A stretch of DNA of 64,000 bases, taken from assembly GCA_024138025.1 (NCBI GenBank), contig JAMXBD010000065.1:124001-188000 (forward strand), written 5' to 3'. Shown one piece after another: positions 11,774-22,031 of this stretch (position 1 is its first letter; each line of letters starts with the position of its first letter). Both the position numbers and the translations under genes were made by a program. Source of the DNA: Combretum micranthum (Eukaryota > Streptophyta > Magnoliopsida > Myrtales > Combretaceae). Under the pieces are notes generated by a model. The model was not told the DNA's origin, searched no databases, and worked only from the letters and a program-made list of their open reading frames with translations.

Positions 11774-14378
11774 ATGGATAAGGCGAAGTTTGTACTGTAC
11801 GCTCATGGCGACATTGTGCAAGGGGAGGATGATTTTGGTTATGATAAGCGGCCGGTAGCTATGGTCCGTGTTAGTAGAAACTCTACGTGTGAGCAAATTG
11901 TGGACATCATTTGCAATAGACTAAAGGTAAATAAGTGTACACATCGGGTGGATCTATATCATAGGGTAGCTATTGGAGATAAGACACAACGTTATGATAT
12001 TATTCTAGTGACGGATGATGATGCTGCACATGAGATGTTAGTGTACATGGAAGGGTCAGTGGCTGTTTATGTGCAAATATCAGAAAAATGCATTGTCACA
12101 GGCACCTGCAGGGGAAATGGGCAATGACAGAGGTATTGGGAGCGATGGATTAGTAGACTGAAACTGCACTCCAATTCAAACAATAGACAGTTCACATGTG
12201 GAAATGTGTACACCCACCTCAATAGGTGGTTATGATACAGATGCCCTGCAAGACTCCTCGGCAAGTGAATCAAATGACGACTATGATGATGATGGAAATC
12301 ATAATATCGAAGCTGTTCCCCAATAGTATGCTTCTCCCACTGTAAAACTAAGGAGGAATGATTAGTATCGCTTCATTGATCCTACTGACGTTGATGCAGT
12401 AAGGAGCTCAGTGGCAGTTCCCTTTTTCAATGCTGAAGTTAGTAGTAGTTATGCTGCATATGATGATGAGTAGGAAATGAGTGCTGGGAATTGGAGCTTC
12501 AGCGATGAATTTAAGGTTGGGATGCGATTAAGACAAAATATTATCTCATATGGGTAGTTAAAATGTGACACATAATGAACCATTACAATTTCAAGGTAGT
12601 TGACTCAGACCCAAAATCATAGGCAGTTAAATGTACCGATACACATAACAGAGGTTGTAAGTGGAGACTCAGAGGCAGTTATAAGAAACATGGTGGGTGG
12701 TTTCACATCACTAAGTACGAGGGACCCCACACTTACTTGGATGAAATCACTGGACAAGATCACTCTCAGTTAGATTCTACCAGCATGTCTAGAAGCATCA
12801 TATTAGAGATCCATAATTCTCCAGATGTGAGGGCTAAGGACCTCCAACTGAATATCTTAAAACAGTTTGGGTATCATGTTCATATAAAGAGAATTCGTGA
12901 GGTGAAGTGAAGAGAAAAACAATTGAGCAGGTGTATGGAAGTTGGGAAGATTCATATATGGAGCTTCCTCACTTACTTAATGCAATAACAGAGGCAAATC
13001 CAAGAACAAAGCTTGAGTGGCGAACTGTTGATTCAGATACCGCATGATATGTGTTCTTAAACAAGCTTTTTTAGGCATTCGATCCTTGCATCGAAGCTTT
13101 CCAGTACTGCAGATATGTTTATTAAATGTGATTGAATTCATTTATGTACGGCTGATATCAATTAACTAACTTATATAGGTTAATTTATTGCAGACCCATC
13201 ATTACAATTGATTAGACTTTCCTATATGGCAAGTACAAGCACAAACTGCTTATTACAGTTGCAGTAGATGGGGCAAATCATATAGTCCCACTGACATATG
13301 GTCTTGTAGATGAGGAAAAAGCGAACACATGGTGTTGGTTCCTGGTGAAGGTGTTGGAACACGTTATCAAAGATCGATCAAACATCTGCTTGATATCGGA
13401 CCTGCATGCCGATATTAGGAGTGCGATAGAAGGTGAGAATGTTGTGTGGCCTAGAAGTTGGCCTTGGCGCTGGTGCATCCCGCATGTTGCCAGCAACTTC
13501 AATTCAAAGGCCAAAAGTAAGGAATGTAAGAAAATAGTAAAACGAGCAGCCTACCAAACCCAAAGTAGAAAGTTTCATGGATACTTCAACGTAGCACTTC
13601 AAAGTAGTCCTTAGACGTCACGATATTTTCGCGACTTGCCTCCATGTATGTGGACTTTATCGTATGACAAAGGCATAAGATTTGGAATTGGTACAATGAA
13701 CATAGCCGAAAGTTACAATTTAGTTATAAAGAATGCTTGATCCTTACTTGTGGTAGCATTGGTGAAGAAAACCTTTTAATAAGCAAAGGAGAGAAACGAG
13801 CGAGGTAATGAGTACGGGTAAGTTTCTCACCGAATGTGCTGTAACAAAGTTTGAGAGATGGAACAACATCTCAAGTTCCCATAGAGTTACCTATTTTGAC
13901 TATCATGAACTAATATTCGAGGCTATAACTGCTCCGCGCCCTACCATGTTTGGTCAGAACCACATACAAAAAGTGGAGTTAAGAGCATGCAGATATACTT
14001 GTAACAAGTCACAGACATACAGAATTCCGTGCTCACATGCAATGGCAGTAATGGATACACTACATATGGATTGTTTTGCCCACGTAGCACAGTGGTACCA
14101 ATAGGACAACCAGCTTAGGGTGTATGGTCGCTCCTTCATACCTACAGCAGATAAGGCCAATTGGACTCGTTTGGATATAGCAAAATGGTACCCTATACCA
14201 GGACTTATTAGGAAAAAGGGTAGACCTAGGAAAAAATAATTCCAAAATGAGATGGATATTCGAGAGGGCCCACGAGGTTACTCATGTGATTCATGTGGGC
14301 AGCCATGGAAAAACATTCGAAGTTGTCCAAATCGAGGGTTGGCTAGTAGAACAGTAACGGGCCAGTGCAGTCGTAGTG
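11774..14378 (+). pseudogene. MULE transposase pseudogene
   Basis: The frame from 11774 starts MDKAKFVLYAHGD and has the N-terminal domain usual in MuDR-type plant transposases. An acidic linker follows, then a FKVGM-containing DNA-binding region with a KWRLRGSYKKHGGW zinc-finger-like segment (12440-12910). The catalytic core keeps Asp at 13210 (PIITID), Asp at 13399 (LISDLHADI) and Glu at 13708 (MNIAES), the DDE triad. A SWIM finger follows near 13985-14045 (CNKSQTYRIPCSHAM; its first Cys appears replaced by Tyr), then a knuckle CDSCGQPWKNIRSCPN near 14287-14335. An intron at about 13113-13193 has an AT instead of GT donor. In-frame stops occur at 12363, 12908, 13213, 13612 and 14102. It would have cut and pasted the element in the nucleus. 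Broken and presumed inactive. Confidence 0.88.
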
Positions 14379-14507
14379 GTAATACTTTTGTTATCATATA
14401 CTTTATTGTACTATAATAATGAGACATGCTTTGACCTTATGTTTCATCTACTTGTTTTAATCTACTTATGCCTCTATTGACAATAGCTACTTCTTTATCC
14501 TATACAG

Positions 14508-16720
14508 ATAGATCCAGGACCGACAGATAGCTCATTACTTACAGAGCAGCCAGTTTATAGGTCGAGACTAGCCTGAGAGGGGCAGGTAAGTTTATTTTTT
14601 GCAATCCATAATTTAAAACAAGTAATTTATGTTTCTTATAACTTTGTCGACTTCTCTACAGGAGCATGTGGTTTTGCATTGTCGCCGTAGAGAAGCGAAG
14701 TTGAGGCGACAGCATGGCGTCCCTGCACAGTTAAACGATCACTTAGTACCATTCCTATCACAAGCGGGTTTCATTAGGACGGCCCATATGCCATTCGTTC
14801 AGCTGGACTGGCACCTCATCACGGCCTTGGTGGAAAGATAGCGGTCGGAGACACATGCTTTCCATATAACTACAGGAGAGTGGTCAGTTACATTGGAGGA
14901 TACTGTTGTTCTTTCTAGCCAACCTGTAGATGGCGACGCTGTTACAAGCACGACCCGGATGGATTGACCTGCATTATGTGATGAGCTGTTAGGAATCCGA
15001 CCTGTCCCCGAGACGGATATGGATGGTAGTCGTCTGAAGATATTGTGGTTAGACAACCACTTCAGAGTACTACCAGAGTATGCAAATGATGTCTTGATCA
15101 AATGCTACTCTAGGGCGTATATCTTGTTGCTACTAGGTGGATTCATATTCGAGGACAAGTCATCAAATTACGTCCACCTGATGTATCTGCAGTTGCTCTA
15201 GGACTTGGACAGGACGGGGCAGTATGTGTGAGGAGCAGCCAGTTTGGCATGGCTGTATAGGCAGCGATGCTTGGCTTCCCACATGAACATAAGGGATATT
15301 ACAGGACCCTTGGTTGTCTTGCAGATATGGGCATGGGGAGCACTTTCCCTCACATTGCCCCAATTCGTCGATAGGTTACAGCAGGCCGCCCACTGATCAG
15401 CTATTGGGGTGCAACTTTTGATATCACCAGTGTATCCACCCACTTGCTGATTGAGTATAGGGCATCCTTTGATCAATAGACCGAGCACCATGTATGATTT
15501 TCTTTGCCTTCTTTCCTTCAATTTGATTTCCAATGTGTTGTTCCCTTCAAATTGTTAACTGGTTGTGTAATTTTTCCCCTTCAACAGGTTGTGTGGGACA
15601 CTTACAGTCCCATTTTGGACTCCCTTCCTCCATACTGCTTATCGGGCAGCGACATTTGGCGTGCACGGGACCCGCTAGTGTGCTTCCACATAGTTGAGCA
15701 CCGCTACCTAGACAGAGTGCTCCAACAGTTTGGTGGATTCCAGGAGATCCCACACCCACCTGACGACATGAGACCTCTGCACGAGATTGACATGCGAGGG
15801 CATTCCGAGTGGAACTGGTAGGCGGAATATACTAGGTGGATAGTTGAGTGGGATGATCGGCATGATCGTATTGTCGATACGCCAGATATGCCTACCTGTA
15901 CATCTGATGATTACTTCTAGTGGTACCACGCTATCACCTGACGCTGGATTAGTCGCACAAGGGCTATCATACGCTATATAGTAAGGTCATTGACTCGATA
16001 ACCTGTGTAAGGAGATGTATTTTGTTTTCATGACTCACTTCTCTACATTTTTTATGTTACTTGTAGGCAGATTTCATTTATAGAGTCCTAGATATGCATC
16101 CAAATATTACTTCTTCCACTGCACGAGATGTCTATCATGTAATTGAAGAGTCCATGGGACTTAATTTAAACGATCCATCGCTACCAGCACCAGCAGCAGG
16201 ACCAGCATCTGATGACCCACAGCCACAGCCTAGTTAGAGACGACGTCCACATAGAGAGAGGCATGAGCGGGGATGGGGTCAGGAGCGAGGTCGTGGCTGA
16301 GGTATATAGATTGTGAATGAGCCTGAGCCATTCCACGTACCATCATTTGATCAGCCTGGCTCTTCCCAATTCCTTCATCACGAGGCTGGTCCATTACCAT
16401 CATCACATACATATCTGTCGACACCCCCATGCCAGAGCCGTCATATAGTGAGTTTCATACCCCCTTCCCCCCCCTCCCCCCCCCCCCCCCCCCCAATCTC
16501 CACAGAAGAGGAGACATCGCCATCACATAATATGGGTGATGGACTCACACAGGTGGAGCCAGACCCAGTCCCATTTCATCCATTCAGCGGTGCTGGTGGA
16601 GATGAAGATGGCACAGTTACACAGATTGATCCATCCACACAGCATCCTCATCAGCGTACACCATTCACCCGTACCTTTGTGAGACGGGGACGAGGGAGGC
16701 GAAGCAGAGACCACCAGTAG
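14508..16720 (+). pseudogene. Plant mobile domain (PMD) pseudogene, downstream part of the MULE
   Basis: Plausible introns at 14379-14507, 14586-14661, 15492-15587 and 15981-16066 (GT-AG) join segments with a PMD (aminotransferase-like plant mobile domain). Signatures are QLDWHLITALVER, THAFHITTGEWSVTLED, ELLGIRPVPE, YILLLLGGFIFEDKSSN, then PPYCLSGSDIWRARDPLVC and YLDRVLQQFGGFQEIP. A Pro/Ser-rich tail with a C-tract encoded polyproline and a basic RRGRGRRSRD end follows. Stops at 14839, 14965, 15229, 15819 and 15918 often sit where the family has Trp. PMDs occur in MAIN/MAIL proteins and in plant transposons. The intron at 14379 suggests it was spliced to the transposase as one protein, though a separate gene is possible. 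Its role in transposition is unknown. Confidence 0.82.
16476..16494 (+). repeat. Poly-C tract inside the PMD tail
   Basis: A near-continuous C run that encodes the polyproline segment of the tail. It is the only long C homopolymer in the window and probably length-unstable. Confidence 0.85.
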
Positions 16721-17106
16721 TAGATAGAAGATTTTCTCAATTTTTTTTATTGTTGGATATAGATTCTTAGTTTTTTACGATTACTGTATTCCTTCTCTCG
16801 TGTACATTTGATGAAAACAAACAATCTGTCATTTATTTCATATTTTATTTTCTTTGAGTTTTATCTTATGTTTGTGATGAAAAGTTTGACAATACATTTG
16901 TGGTTGAATGATTTGGGATGGGAACTACATTTGGTTGGATTGAGTTTTGGAATACTACTGAAGTTTGGAAGTTGTTTAGCCTTGGAAGAGTATAGCTGAT
17001 TGCTTATATAGCTTTTTTTATCTAATTTTTTTTACAGGTTTTGTTATAAATATAAAAATGAATATGTTTTTCAAGGAACAAAAGGGGAGTGAAAGAATTT
17101 GGCTTG
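16721..17106 (+). other. 3' flank of the MULE gene
   Basis: T-rich sequence after the PMD frame, probably 3' UTR and subterminal MULE DNA. No other gene is seen; the 60-odd codon frames here lack recognisable domains. Confidence 0.4.
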
Positions 17107-17131
17107 ACCTCGTCTCTTCAAGAGACGAGGT
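17107..17131. repeat. Perfect 25-bp palindrome at the MULE right edge
   Basis: Arms ACCTCGTCTCTT and AAGAGACGAGGT flank one C. Same core as the palindromes at 10884-10947. Confidence 0.95.
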
Positions 17132-17135
17132 TTTT

Positions 17136-17530
17136 ACAAAAGAGCACCATTCTTTGATGGTTCCAACTTTTCTTATTGGAAAATGTGCATGGCGACTTAC
17201 ATTAAGGCTAATGATAAGATTCTTGGCAAGTTATTCAGTTTGGAGACATGGAGATTGATTTCTTGAGTCAATCAACACTCTTAGAGGAAGATAAGAAGCA
17301 GATTGACAAGAACAACAACAGCAACAATAAAAACCACTTCTCACAAATATTGCATCATTTGATTTTTAGTTAATTTCCCATGTAAAACTACTAAGGATAT
17401 TTGTGACACTTAATGGGAAATCTTTGAGGAAACTAATACAATAAAAGAAACTAAAGTTAATGCACTATTGCAAAGGTATGAGTCTTTCAAGTTTTAAGCT
17501 AATGAATCTATTAAAAATACTTTTAGGGTA
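17136..17530 (+). pseudogene. Copia gag fragment (UBN2 type)
   Basis: Read in frame the segment begins APFFDGSNFSYWKMCMATYI, the usual start of the gag domain of plant copia polyproteins. After a broken stretch it resumes with WEIFEETNTIKETKVN and LLQRYESFKF, which match the later part of the same domain. Several stops interrupt it and nothing of protease, integrase or reverse transcriptase follows. It abuts the MULE edge within a few bases, so the MULE may have inserted into an old copia element or captured its end. No LTRs were found. Confidence 0.75.
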
Positions 17531-17720
17531 TGTTTGGATGATCTGTTTACATCACTATCTATATAATATATGTATCATATCAGTATTTAGTTTGTTTGAT
17601 TGATTTATGAGTAAAATATTTGTTTTTAATCGGTATTTGTTTTCGACAAAAAATCTGTTTAAAAATGACAAAAAGTTAAAGTTAAAACGACATAAAAATG
17701 ACAAAACAAACATAACAGGT
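17522..17720 (+). repeat. MITE-like AT-rich element
   Basis: Left edge GGGTATGTTTGGATGATCTG. The right edge, inverted, reads CTGTTATGTTTGTTTTGTC, a loose inverted repeat. The core has TATCTATATAATATATG and a TCGGTATTTGTTTTCGAC segment. Similar left edges occur near 6640 and 47037. Target duplication not resolved. Confidence 0.4.
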
Positions 17721-20122
17721 TTACAACAAGTTCCAAGATGACTAATCTTTTGTGAAAAAAAAGATTAATTTGAAAACCCCAAACCCCCTCCTCTTGGTTA
17801 CTTAATTTCGATCAGCAGTATCTATTGGACTAACCTTATAGCCCCCATGCAAACCAAAAGAACAATAGTGATCTTGCAACAAATATAACAGTGACAGTGG
17901 AGGATCTTAAAAAATATTTCATCCTTCTCCATGGATTGAGCAATCCCTCACATTACATCTGCAACTCGATTGAGTTCATAAGGAATTTGCGAAATTCATA
18001 TCTGGGATAATTGTGAGGTCTTTTCTCTACGAGTATTAACATTTTGGGATTTACTGTTGTATTGGATAATAAGATTTGCGTAGCACGAGAATCAACATTT
18101 ATCTCAACATTTTGATAAATTTTCTATACACAGATTTGTAATCCTCATGCTACAACCCACAATTCTACTAATGAAATTTTAACTTTGCCCATTTTATTTG
18201 CGAAACCTCCTATTATGGCTTAACTAAAACAGATTTACCATTCCATCCCAATTCAATTTAATCTAACTAGGATATAGAGGGGACCATTTTCAATTTATTT
18301 GATCTATCATGTATTTTCAGCTGTTTAGGTTTGAATTTTTCTCCACATAAAACTATCTACATCTCCAATATATCAACTTAAACTTTATTCCAAAAGATCT
18401 TCCTATAAAATCCCAAAATATATCCCACAAGTATGGTTTATCTTATCTAAAAGTCAAACTCAACATACTTATCTTCCTTATTTTTCTTTATAAATTTATA
18501 AAGATATAATTAGTTATATATTCCAAATATTACTAATCTTCAAATCAAATCTTAACACCAACGCCACGTTGCTTTGATAGGGATTGATCATTGATATCCT
18601 TCGTTTTGCTACGGTATCCCCGTTTGGATTGCCGAGCTGAACATACATAATAATAATATCCAAATTATGAATGACATTGATTACTATGGTAATAGCTGAT
18701 TGAATTGGAATTCTGTTTGTCAATGATCCAATGAAGGCTTGGCATGCCAACATTATTAATAAACAATCCTAGCTAAGCCATAATTTATTTTCTGCCACAT
18801 CAATTGAAGTGTTCCATGTTCTTGAAATTGAATGCCACATTTTTATCGAATCATACTTGCTTAAACTAAAACTTTTAATTACAGTTGCTATATGAAATAT
18901 TCTTAGATTGCTTAGATACTCTATTAAAATATATTATAAATAAATTCTCCAAAACTTTATTCCACTTCAATATAAACTAATCCCCATAAATATAAAACCA
19001 ACTTTAGTGGAACACATCGAATATATTATCTAAATATATTCTATGTGTGGAGTTGGTTCTTTAAATAATTAATCATTTGTCCAACTTAATCCATCAATAA
19101 TTAAATTTCTCCAAATTCATATATATCATGTGTGTACTCCAAATAAATAATTTTATCATGTATTATCTTTCCCACAATCACATGCCCTTAATTTTTTTAT
19201 GGGCTTTGAATAACATGTACACTTAAAAAAACATATTAGTAAACAATTAAAATGTTTTATTATCATCAAAACCAAATTAAAAATTTGACAAATGGTAGTT
19301 ACTCTTCATCCTAATTTACTACTTAAGTTTCAAAATGCATTTTTATGTTGTGAAGAGCTATATTTTGGTAATTGTGTTTTTCATCCAATTTAATGACATG
19401 GATTAATTTTATTAGGCTAGTGGTAGGCCCCAAGAATCAAGGCTAATTCAAGGAGGTCCTAAAGATATTAGACTTAGAAAGCAAGGAACAAGGATCATGG
19501 AATCAAGTTTTTCCCTTTCAACCTTATTTTGTTGTTTCAAGCATGAAAAGCAAACGTATAAAAGGTCCTTGTGGATTAATCTAGGTTTCACATAAACTTC
19601 ATATGCCTTGGGCTTATTTAGAAGAGAATCTATCTTATTTTAAAGGTAAAATGGACTTTGGTCCCATGGATGTGTATGCATATGGAGGTTTCAATTTGAA
19701 ACATCAATCATCAATAACCAATTTAGCAATTTATTTAGTTTGTTTATCTCATTGTTATTTAATGGTCAAGCTAGGGCTAAGTTCATATATAAGACTCTCG
19801 TCCTTATATTTTGTAATATTTAAAGCATGGCAAACATCGTATAAAGGCCGTCAGCATATTGAGATTGCTCTACAGAAATTCAAATTACATATTTCTTCAA
19901 GAATGTATTAAGATCATAGCAAAAATATAATGTTTAATCTACCATAACATATACACATCACGAGAATACGAGTTTACATTCCACATCTCTCTCTATAATA
20001 AACCCCTAAGTGTTTTCAAGTTAAGGCTTTCTTAAAACCAATTGGTAAGCTTGGTTTATCAGTGATCCTTATTGAGTTATAGATCCAGCCCATATAGGTC
20101 TATAATGAAGAAAATCCTAAGT
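17721..20122. other. Intergenic DNA, no gene recognised
   Basis: No domain could be recognised. A 102-codon frame at 19603-19911 (starts MPWAYLEENL) sits in a region that reads like old retrotransposon DNA but gives no supporting motif. Confidence 0.45.
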
Positions 20123-20127
20123 ATACT

Positions 20128-20747
20128 ACATATATTTAGAAAAAGACTTGGATAAGAAGCAGATTTGTGTAAAACAAAACAATAGAAACCCTATACACTG
20201 GCCATAGAGGAACAAAGGTTGCTAGCCTTGATTAATATATAGCCGGCCTTGAATGAAAAAATTCTTGCCAAGAGCGTAGATTAGCGAAGGCCGACGTTAC
20301 GCTGCCAGCATAGGTGGCTAGGCCGCCAGCATTGAGTCAGTGTTGAATCGTTGATTTTCAAAATATGCCAACCTTCTTTTTACACGTACCAGTCTATGTA
20401 TCATGCGTGCTTTCCCTTTGTGTTTATGTAAATACTCCTTATTTGGTCTTAGGTTATGTGTGTAGCTATTCCTAAATCCTAGAGAGAGAGAGACCTATTG
20501 TTATTGAAATCCACCGTTTGTGGTGAAGATTCGTGTGATCCACAAATGTTATGTAGTCAGAAAAACTGTGTATCCCATTATTGTTGATAGTGAAAGATTA
20601 TTTGTGCGCAAACCCTATAGTTTTTCACGTAGACCCTAGTGTTATTGTTTTTTATTCTGTAATTTTGTTTATTGTGTTGTAATTGCTATAGGCAAGAGGA
20701 AAAATCATCGTGATCCTTTCGAATTTAATTTGGGATTTTTTCTAACA
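20128..20747 (+). repeat. 5' LTR of the deleted copia element
   Basis: Matches 21403-22026 over its whole length, for example AGGAACAAAGG, GATTAATATATA, TGGCCTTGAATGAAAA-type words and the end GGGATTTTTTCTAACA. The start is degraded, so the first few bases are uncertain. Confidence 0.8.
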
Positions 20748-20750
20748 AAG

Positions 20751-20764
20751 TGGTATGAGAGCGC
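20751..20764 (+). other. Primer-binding site for initiator Met-tRNA
   Basis: TGGTATGAGAGCGC directly after the 5' LTR. It differs by one base from the usual plant copia primer site. Confidence 0.8.
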
Positions 20765-20789
20765 TAGGTTGAAAAAGAAATGTAGGGTT

Positions 20790-21402
20790 TTGTTCTTGTA
20801 TTGCAAGGATGGATCATCATGTACGATGATAAAATTGAATTCATCAAATTACTCTATTTGGAATTCTATGATGGAAGATCTATTGTATTGCAAAGATTTG
20901 TATTTACCTTTGGGCGGTGATGGTGTGAAGCCAACAGATAAATTTGATGCAAATTGAACAACATGCATAGAAAAACTGTTGGTTATATTCAACAATGGGT
21001 TGATAACAGTGTGTATCATCACATTGCCCATGAAACCAGAGCTAATGTTCTATGAAAAACATTGGAGTCTATGTATGAGAGGCAGTTTGCCTTGAATAAA
21101 ACCTTCTTAATTAGGAGAGTGGTAAATCTGAAGTATAAGGATGGATCCAATATGATAGAGTACTTAAATGATTTTCAAAGTCTTGTGAATTAGCTATATG
21201 CTATGAAACTTGTGCTTAAAGATGAGATTCATGCATTTTTGTTGTTGAGTTCATTACCTAAAAGCCGGGAGACACTTGTAGTGTCTATTAGTAATTCTAC
21301 TCCAAATAAAAAGCTCACCATTGCATTGATGGAAGACAACTTGATGAATGAAAAAGCTAGAAGGAAAGATTTGGATATAAGTTTAGCGACTTGGGCACTT
21401 GT
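20790..21402 (+). pseudogene. Copia gag remnant with frameshift and stops
   Basis: The first segment has IKLNSSNYSIWNSMMEDLL and CKDLYLPLGGDGVKP. After a one-base loss near 20957 the frame continues with RKTVGYIQQWVDNSVYHH, KTLESMYERQFALNKTFL, NLKYKDGSNMIEYLNDFQS and LLLSSLPKSRETLVVSISNS. This is the gag domain (UBN2 family) of plant copia polyproteins. Stops at 20955 and 21053 fall where the family has Trp, and the TAG at 21191 where it has Gln. The zinc knuckle and all of pol are missing; the frame runs out at the second LTR. The protein would have formed the particle that packages element RNA. Confidence 0.88.
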
Positions 21403-22026
21403 TATCGACAAGTAAGATTTGGATAATAAGGAGATTTGTGCAAAATAAAGAAGTAGAAATCTTGTACGTTGGCCACAAAGGAACAAAGGCTATTGGCTTT
21501 GATTAATATATAACTGGCCTTGAATGAAAAAAATTATTGCCGAAGGCATGGATCGGTGAAGGCCGGTAGCTTTGTGCTAGTGTTGAATCGCTAATTTTCA
21601 AAAGCTGCCAGCATTCTTTTTACACATACTAGCCTATGCGTCATGTGTGCTTTCCCTTTGTGTTTTATATAAATACTCCTTATTTGGTCTTAGGGTTATA
21701 TGTGTGGCTATTCCTAAATCCTAGAGAGGTAGTCTAGAGAGAGAGAGAAAAATGCTTGTTGTTGTTGAAATGCACCGTTTGTAGTGAAGATCCGTATAAT
21801 CCACTAGTGTTATCTAGTGAAAAAAAAACCATATATCTCATTATTATTGATAGTAGAAGATTATTTGTGCAGTAGTCCTGTGGCTTTTTCTCCAAATTAG
21901 TGTTTTTCAAGTAAATCTTGGTATTGTTGTTTTTAATTATGTAATTTTATTTATTATATTGTGATCGCTACAAATAAAAAAAATTATTATTATCGTTTTC
22001 AGGTTAATTAGGGATTTTTTCTAACA
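21403..22026 (+). repeat. 3' LTR of the deleted copia element
   Basis: Direct repeat of 20128-20747. Its start coincides with the deletion junction and is good to about 10 bp; the end TCTAACA is exact. Confidence 0.8.
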
Positions 22027-22031
22027 ATACT

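Larger units (their letters stand above)
10884..17131 (+). mobile_element. Decayed MULE with transposase and plant mobile domain
   Basis: The block contains a plant MULE-type transposase followed on the same strand by a plant mobile domain (PMD). Palindromes lie at both edges: two on the left (10884-10910 and 10921-10947) and one on the right (17107-17131), all built on the arm ACCTCGTCTCTT. I used them as working boundaries; a classical terminal inverted repeat and a 9-bp target duplication were not found, so the true ends may lie slightly further out. A leader with AAACCCTAA words precedes the first frame, as in many plant 5' UTRs. Base composition is clearly less AT-rich than the flanks. 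Multiple stops and a broken splice donor mean it is not autonomous today. Confidence 0.75.
20128..22026 (+). mobile_element. Internally deleted Ty1-copia retrotransposon
   Basis: Two direct repeats of about 620 bp flank only about 650 bp of internal DNA. The left LTR ends TCTAACA at 20747. Three bases later comes TGGTATGAGAGC, a one-base variant of the initiator-Met tRNA primer site TGGTATCAGAGC. The right LTR ends with the same TCTAACA at 22026. The interior holds only the first part of gag and jumps straight into the second LTR, so protease, integrase, reverse transcriptase, RNase H and the polypurine tract are gone. ATACT at 20123-20127 and 22027-22031 may be the 5-bp target duplication, but the left LTR start is degraded. 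The LTRs have diverged visibly, so the insertion is old. Confidence 0.85.

Noticed and set aside
10600..17200. Classical terminal inverted repeats for the MULE
   Set aside because: Comparison of sequence outside the palindromes gave no convincing inverted match or 9-bp duplication, so the ends are left approximate.
19603..19911. 102-codon plus-strand frame
   Set aside because: No domain, no promoter or splice support, and repeat-like surroundings.
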